Source of the DNA: RHKX01 sp035695265
GTDB lineage: Bacteria; Actinomycetota; Thermoleophilia; Solirubrobacterales; 70-9
Assembly: GCA_035695265.1 (NCBI GenBank)
Contig: DASSEM010000185.1
Location: 1 to 13,048 of the forward strand
DNA: 13,048 bases
Reading direction: 5' to 3'
Below the pieces are notes generated by a model. The model saw only the letters and a list, made by a program, of their open reading frames with translations, did not search any database and was not told the DNA's origin. Position 1 is the first letter of the stretch; every line of letters begins with the position of its first letter. Both the position numbers and the translations under genes were made by a program. Of the stretch, positions 11,920-13,048 are shown one piece after another.

Positions 11920-12693
11920 ATGAGCGAGCTACCCGAGCACGTCCGCCGCAACCGCGCCTACTGGGACGGGGAGGCCGCCGGCTACGAGGCCGCCGCGGTT
12001 CGCAACTGGGAGAGCGAGGAGCCGAGCTGGGGGATCTGGGGCGTTCCCGAGTCGGAGGTCGGGATGCTTCCGGCCGTGCTCGAGGGACGTGACACGATCG
12101 AGCTCGGCTGCGGCACCGCCTACGTGTCCGCCTGGCTCGCCCGACGCGGCGCCCGACCCGTCGGCATCGACAACTCGGAGGCGCAGCTCGCGACCGCCCA
12201 CCGAATGCAGGAGCGATTCAGCATCGAGTTTCCGCTGATCCACGGCAACGCTGAGCGGGTTCCCTACCCGGACGAGAGCTTCGACGCCGCGATCTCCGAG
12301 TACGGAGCCAGCATCTGGTGCGATCCGGACGAGTGGATCACCGAGGCGTCTCGCCTCCTCCGGCCCGGCGGCGAGCTCGTCTTTCTCGTCAACTCGGTGC
12401 TGTCGATGCTCTGCTCCGGTGACGTCGGACCGACGGCCGAGCGGCTGATGCGGCCGCAGTTCGGCATGCGCCGGTTCGAGTGGCCCGACGACGACTCGGT
12501 CGAGTTCCACCTGTCCCACGGCGAGCTGATCGCGCTGCTCCGACGCTCCGGCTTCGAGATCGAGGAGCTGATCGAGATCAGGCCGTCGCCGGACGCGACG
12601 ACCCGCTACGACCATGTCGACCTCGGATGGGCCCGGCAATGGCCCTGCGAGGAGGTCTGGCGGGCGCGAAAGCGCCCTTCCTCCGGACCCTGA
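11920..12693 (+). CDS. Class I SAM-dependent methyltransferase
   Basis: A cytosolic methyltransferase with a Rossmann-like SAM-binding domain, 257 residues. Motif I is TIELGCGTAYVSAWLA (59-74) and the SAM ribose acid follows in VGIDNS (81-86, Asp84). The adenine region is GNAERVPYPDESFD (109-122), and the post-motif III region is EASRLLRPGGELVFL (143-157). The N-terminus (HVRRNRAYWDGEAAGYEAAA) and the W-rich segment up to residue 41 are typical of UbiE/Methyltransf_11-type enzymes in actinobacteria. The C-terminal third would form the substrate lid; the substrate is unknown. The final codons contain a perfect GC-rich hairpin (12662-12677), and the stop lies two bases from the 3' end of the convergent tmRNA gene. 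Translation probably starts on a leaderless mRNA. Confidence 0.88.
   Translation: MSELPEHVRRNRAYWDGEAAGYEAAAVRNWESEEPSWGIWGVPESEVGMLPAVLEGRDTIELGCGTAYVSAWLARRGARPVGIDNSEAQLATAHRMQERFSIEFPLIHGNAERVPYPDESFDAAISEYGASIWCDPDEWITEASRLLRPGGELVFLVNSVLSMLCSGDVGPTAERLMRPQFGMRRFEWPDDDSVEFHLSHGELIALLRRSGFEIEELIEIRPSPDATTRYDHVDLGWARQWPCEEVWRARKRPSSGP
12662..12677. terminator. Hairpin inside the methyltransferase 3' end
   Basis: GGGCGC-GAAA-GCGCCC is a perfect 6-bp stem with a GAAA (GNRA) loop on the plus strand, followed by TTCCTCC. It is 14 bases before the methyltransferase stop codon and, on the other strand, about 19 bases past the tmRNA 3' end. It may terminate tmRNA transcription, methyltransferase transcription or both. 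The T-richer side follows it on the plus strand. Confidence 0.4.
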
Positions 12694-12695
12694 GA

Positions 12696-13048
12696 TGGAG
12701 GCGGCCGGTACTGCCCCGGCGTCCGCGAAGGACGCCCCGATGCGTCAACGAGCGTTCCCTACGGAGTCTCTCTCGGCATCCGGCTCGGTCGATCCGAGGG
12801 GCACGTTGCCGGCGCCAGATCCTCCTGTTGATGTCCCCGGCCGGCCGAGGAAGCTGCCGGTCGGGTGAGCCCACATGATGAAGCCGCTACCCGGGACGTG
12901 GGCCGCCCGGGGCGACTGCTCTCAGACTGCCTTAGGCAGCGAGAGCGAACTCGTGAGAGTCCGCACTTCTTGGTTTTCCTGGGCTTTTTAACGAGGCCGG
13001 CCCAGGAGCCTCGACTCGCAACACCGGGACGAGAACCGTTCACGTCGA
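12696..13048 (-). ncRNA. ssrA: tmRNA (transfer-messenger RNA), 5' end outside window
   Basis: tmRNA, with SmpB, rescues ribosomes stalled on broken mRNAs by adding a degradation tag. Read on the minus strand, the window edge gives TCGACGTGAA, the conserved start of the tmRNA body, so about 20 bases of 5' end are missing. Pseudoknot 1 (13012-12978) pairs GAGGC with GCCTC and CCTGGGC with GCCCAGG. Then come an A-rich segment, AAGAAGT and the tag frame GCG...GCC TAA. The stop sits in a hairpin CTGCC-TAA-GGCAG. Pseudoknot 2 spans 12911-12869 (CCCGGG/CCCGGG and GTGGGC/GCCCAC), pseudoknot 3 spans 12860-12820, and a likely pseudoknot 4 spans 12812-12772. P2 pairs CGTCCCG with CGGGGCG and GTGAA with TTCGC. 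The 3' tRNA-like part is GGAC, T-stem GCCGG/CCGGC, acceptor strand CGCCTCC and discriminator A at 12696. Two oddities: the T-loop is GGCAGTA rather than TTC-R-A-type, and the next bases are TCT, so CCA is not encoded. Total length would be near 373 bases, normal for tmRNA. Confidence 0.93.
12932..12964 (-). other. tmRNA tag reading frame, ADSHEFALAA
   Basis: GCG GAC TCT CAC GAG TTC GCT CTC GCT GCC TAA encodes ADSHEFALAA and stop. Known actinobacterial tags such as ADSHQRDYALAA of Mycobacterium tuberculosis start and end the same way (recalled, not looked up). The terminal ALAA is the usual degron read by Clp proteases. The resume codon is taken as GCG because it follows AAGAAGT in the position of the conserved pre-resume segment. 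Confidence 0.88.

Noticed and set aside
12640..12695. A canonical T-arm lying further downstream, which would make the GGCAGTA loop a misreading
   Set aside because: I looked past 12696 on the minus strand and found only the hairpin with loop TTTC inside the methyltransferase gene, without a 5-bp stem, 7-base loop and acceptor strand in register.
12578..13043. Several overlapping open frames on both strands at the right end, up to about 130 codons
   Set aside because: They lie across the tmRNA gene, have no promoter or ribosome binding site, and show no family features. The tmRNA structure explains the sequence.
12696..13048. Circularly permuted (two-piece) tmRNA
   Set aside because: The conserved 5' body, pseudoknot 1, tag, further pseudoknots and T-arm/acceptor occur in the ordinary one-piece order.
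1..13048. Insertion sequences, phage genes, CRISPR arrays, tRNA or rRNA genes, defence systems or biosynthetic clusters
   Set aside because: No transposase, integrase, regular direct repeats, tRNA fold or characteristic gene set was seen. Apart from the tmRNA the window is ordinary chromosomal housekeeping and accessory metabolism.

Overview
The window is about 13 kb of very GC-rich DNA (near 70 percent by eye), densely packed with genes on both strands, with strong G/C bias at codon third positions and frequent GTG or TTG starts. The gene content fits a high-GC actinobacterium, most likely class Thermoleophilia, order Solirubrobacterales. The pointers are a Ddn/DUF385-type deazaflavin (F420) family protein, an actinobacterial-type tmRNA tag, many probable leaderless starts and secreted proteins of unknown function. 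The taxonomic placement is inference.

Layout. 1-919: 3' part of gltD (glutamate synthase small subunit). 996-2000: aldo/keto reductase. 2029-3129: ChaA-type cation/proton antiporter. 3141-4520 (-): aldehyde dehydrogenase, divergent from 4576-5559, a flippase-like/LPG-synthase-TM membrane protein. 5628-6314: small secreted protein of unknown function, closed by a hairpin. 6435-7346: secreted NirK-like two-cupredoxin copper protein. 7376-8206: polytopic membrane protein, tail-to-tail with 8188-9237 (-), a secreted protein of unknown function. 9289-9458: possible frameshifted small gene immediately before 9465-10160, a histidine phosphatase. 10168-10758 (-): TetR regulator, divergent from 10804-11322, a cupin, with a perfect inverted-repeat operator between them. 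11364-11882 (-): DUF385 protein, divergent from 11920-12693, a SAM methyltransferase. 12696-13048 (-): most of a tmRNA (ssrA) gene whose 5' end lies just outside the window.

Genes mostly stand alone or in divergent and convergent pairs; no long operon, mobile element, CRISPR array or biosynthetic cluster is visible. Two physical features stand out. First, at least seven of the start codons lie 6 or 7 bases after a hexamer of the form NANNNT (two of them the same TAGGCT), with no Shine-Dalgarno sequence, which is the layout of leaderless transcription. Only the aldo/keto reductase and the cupin have strong Shine-Dalgarno sequences. Second, the tmRNA is intact by fold: the tag ADSHEFALAA, a stop-codon hairpin, four pseudoknots, the P2 helix, a 5-bp T-stem with a 7-base loop and an acceptor strand can all be traced. 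However, its T-loop reads GGCAGTA instead of the near-universal TTC-R-A-type loop, and CCA is not encoded. This is the most unusual observation in the window.

Functional links that can be argued: the TetR protein probably represses the cupin gene, and itself, through the shared operator; and the tmRNA gene converges on the methyltransferase gene, whose last codons contain a strong hairpin. The rest is ordinary chromosomal metabolism, transport and envelope biology.
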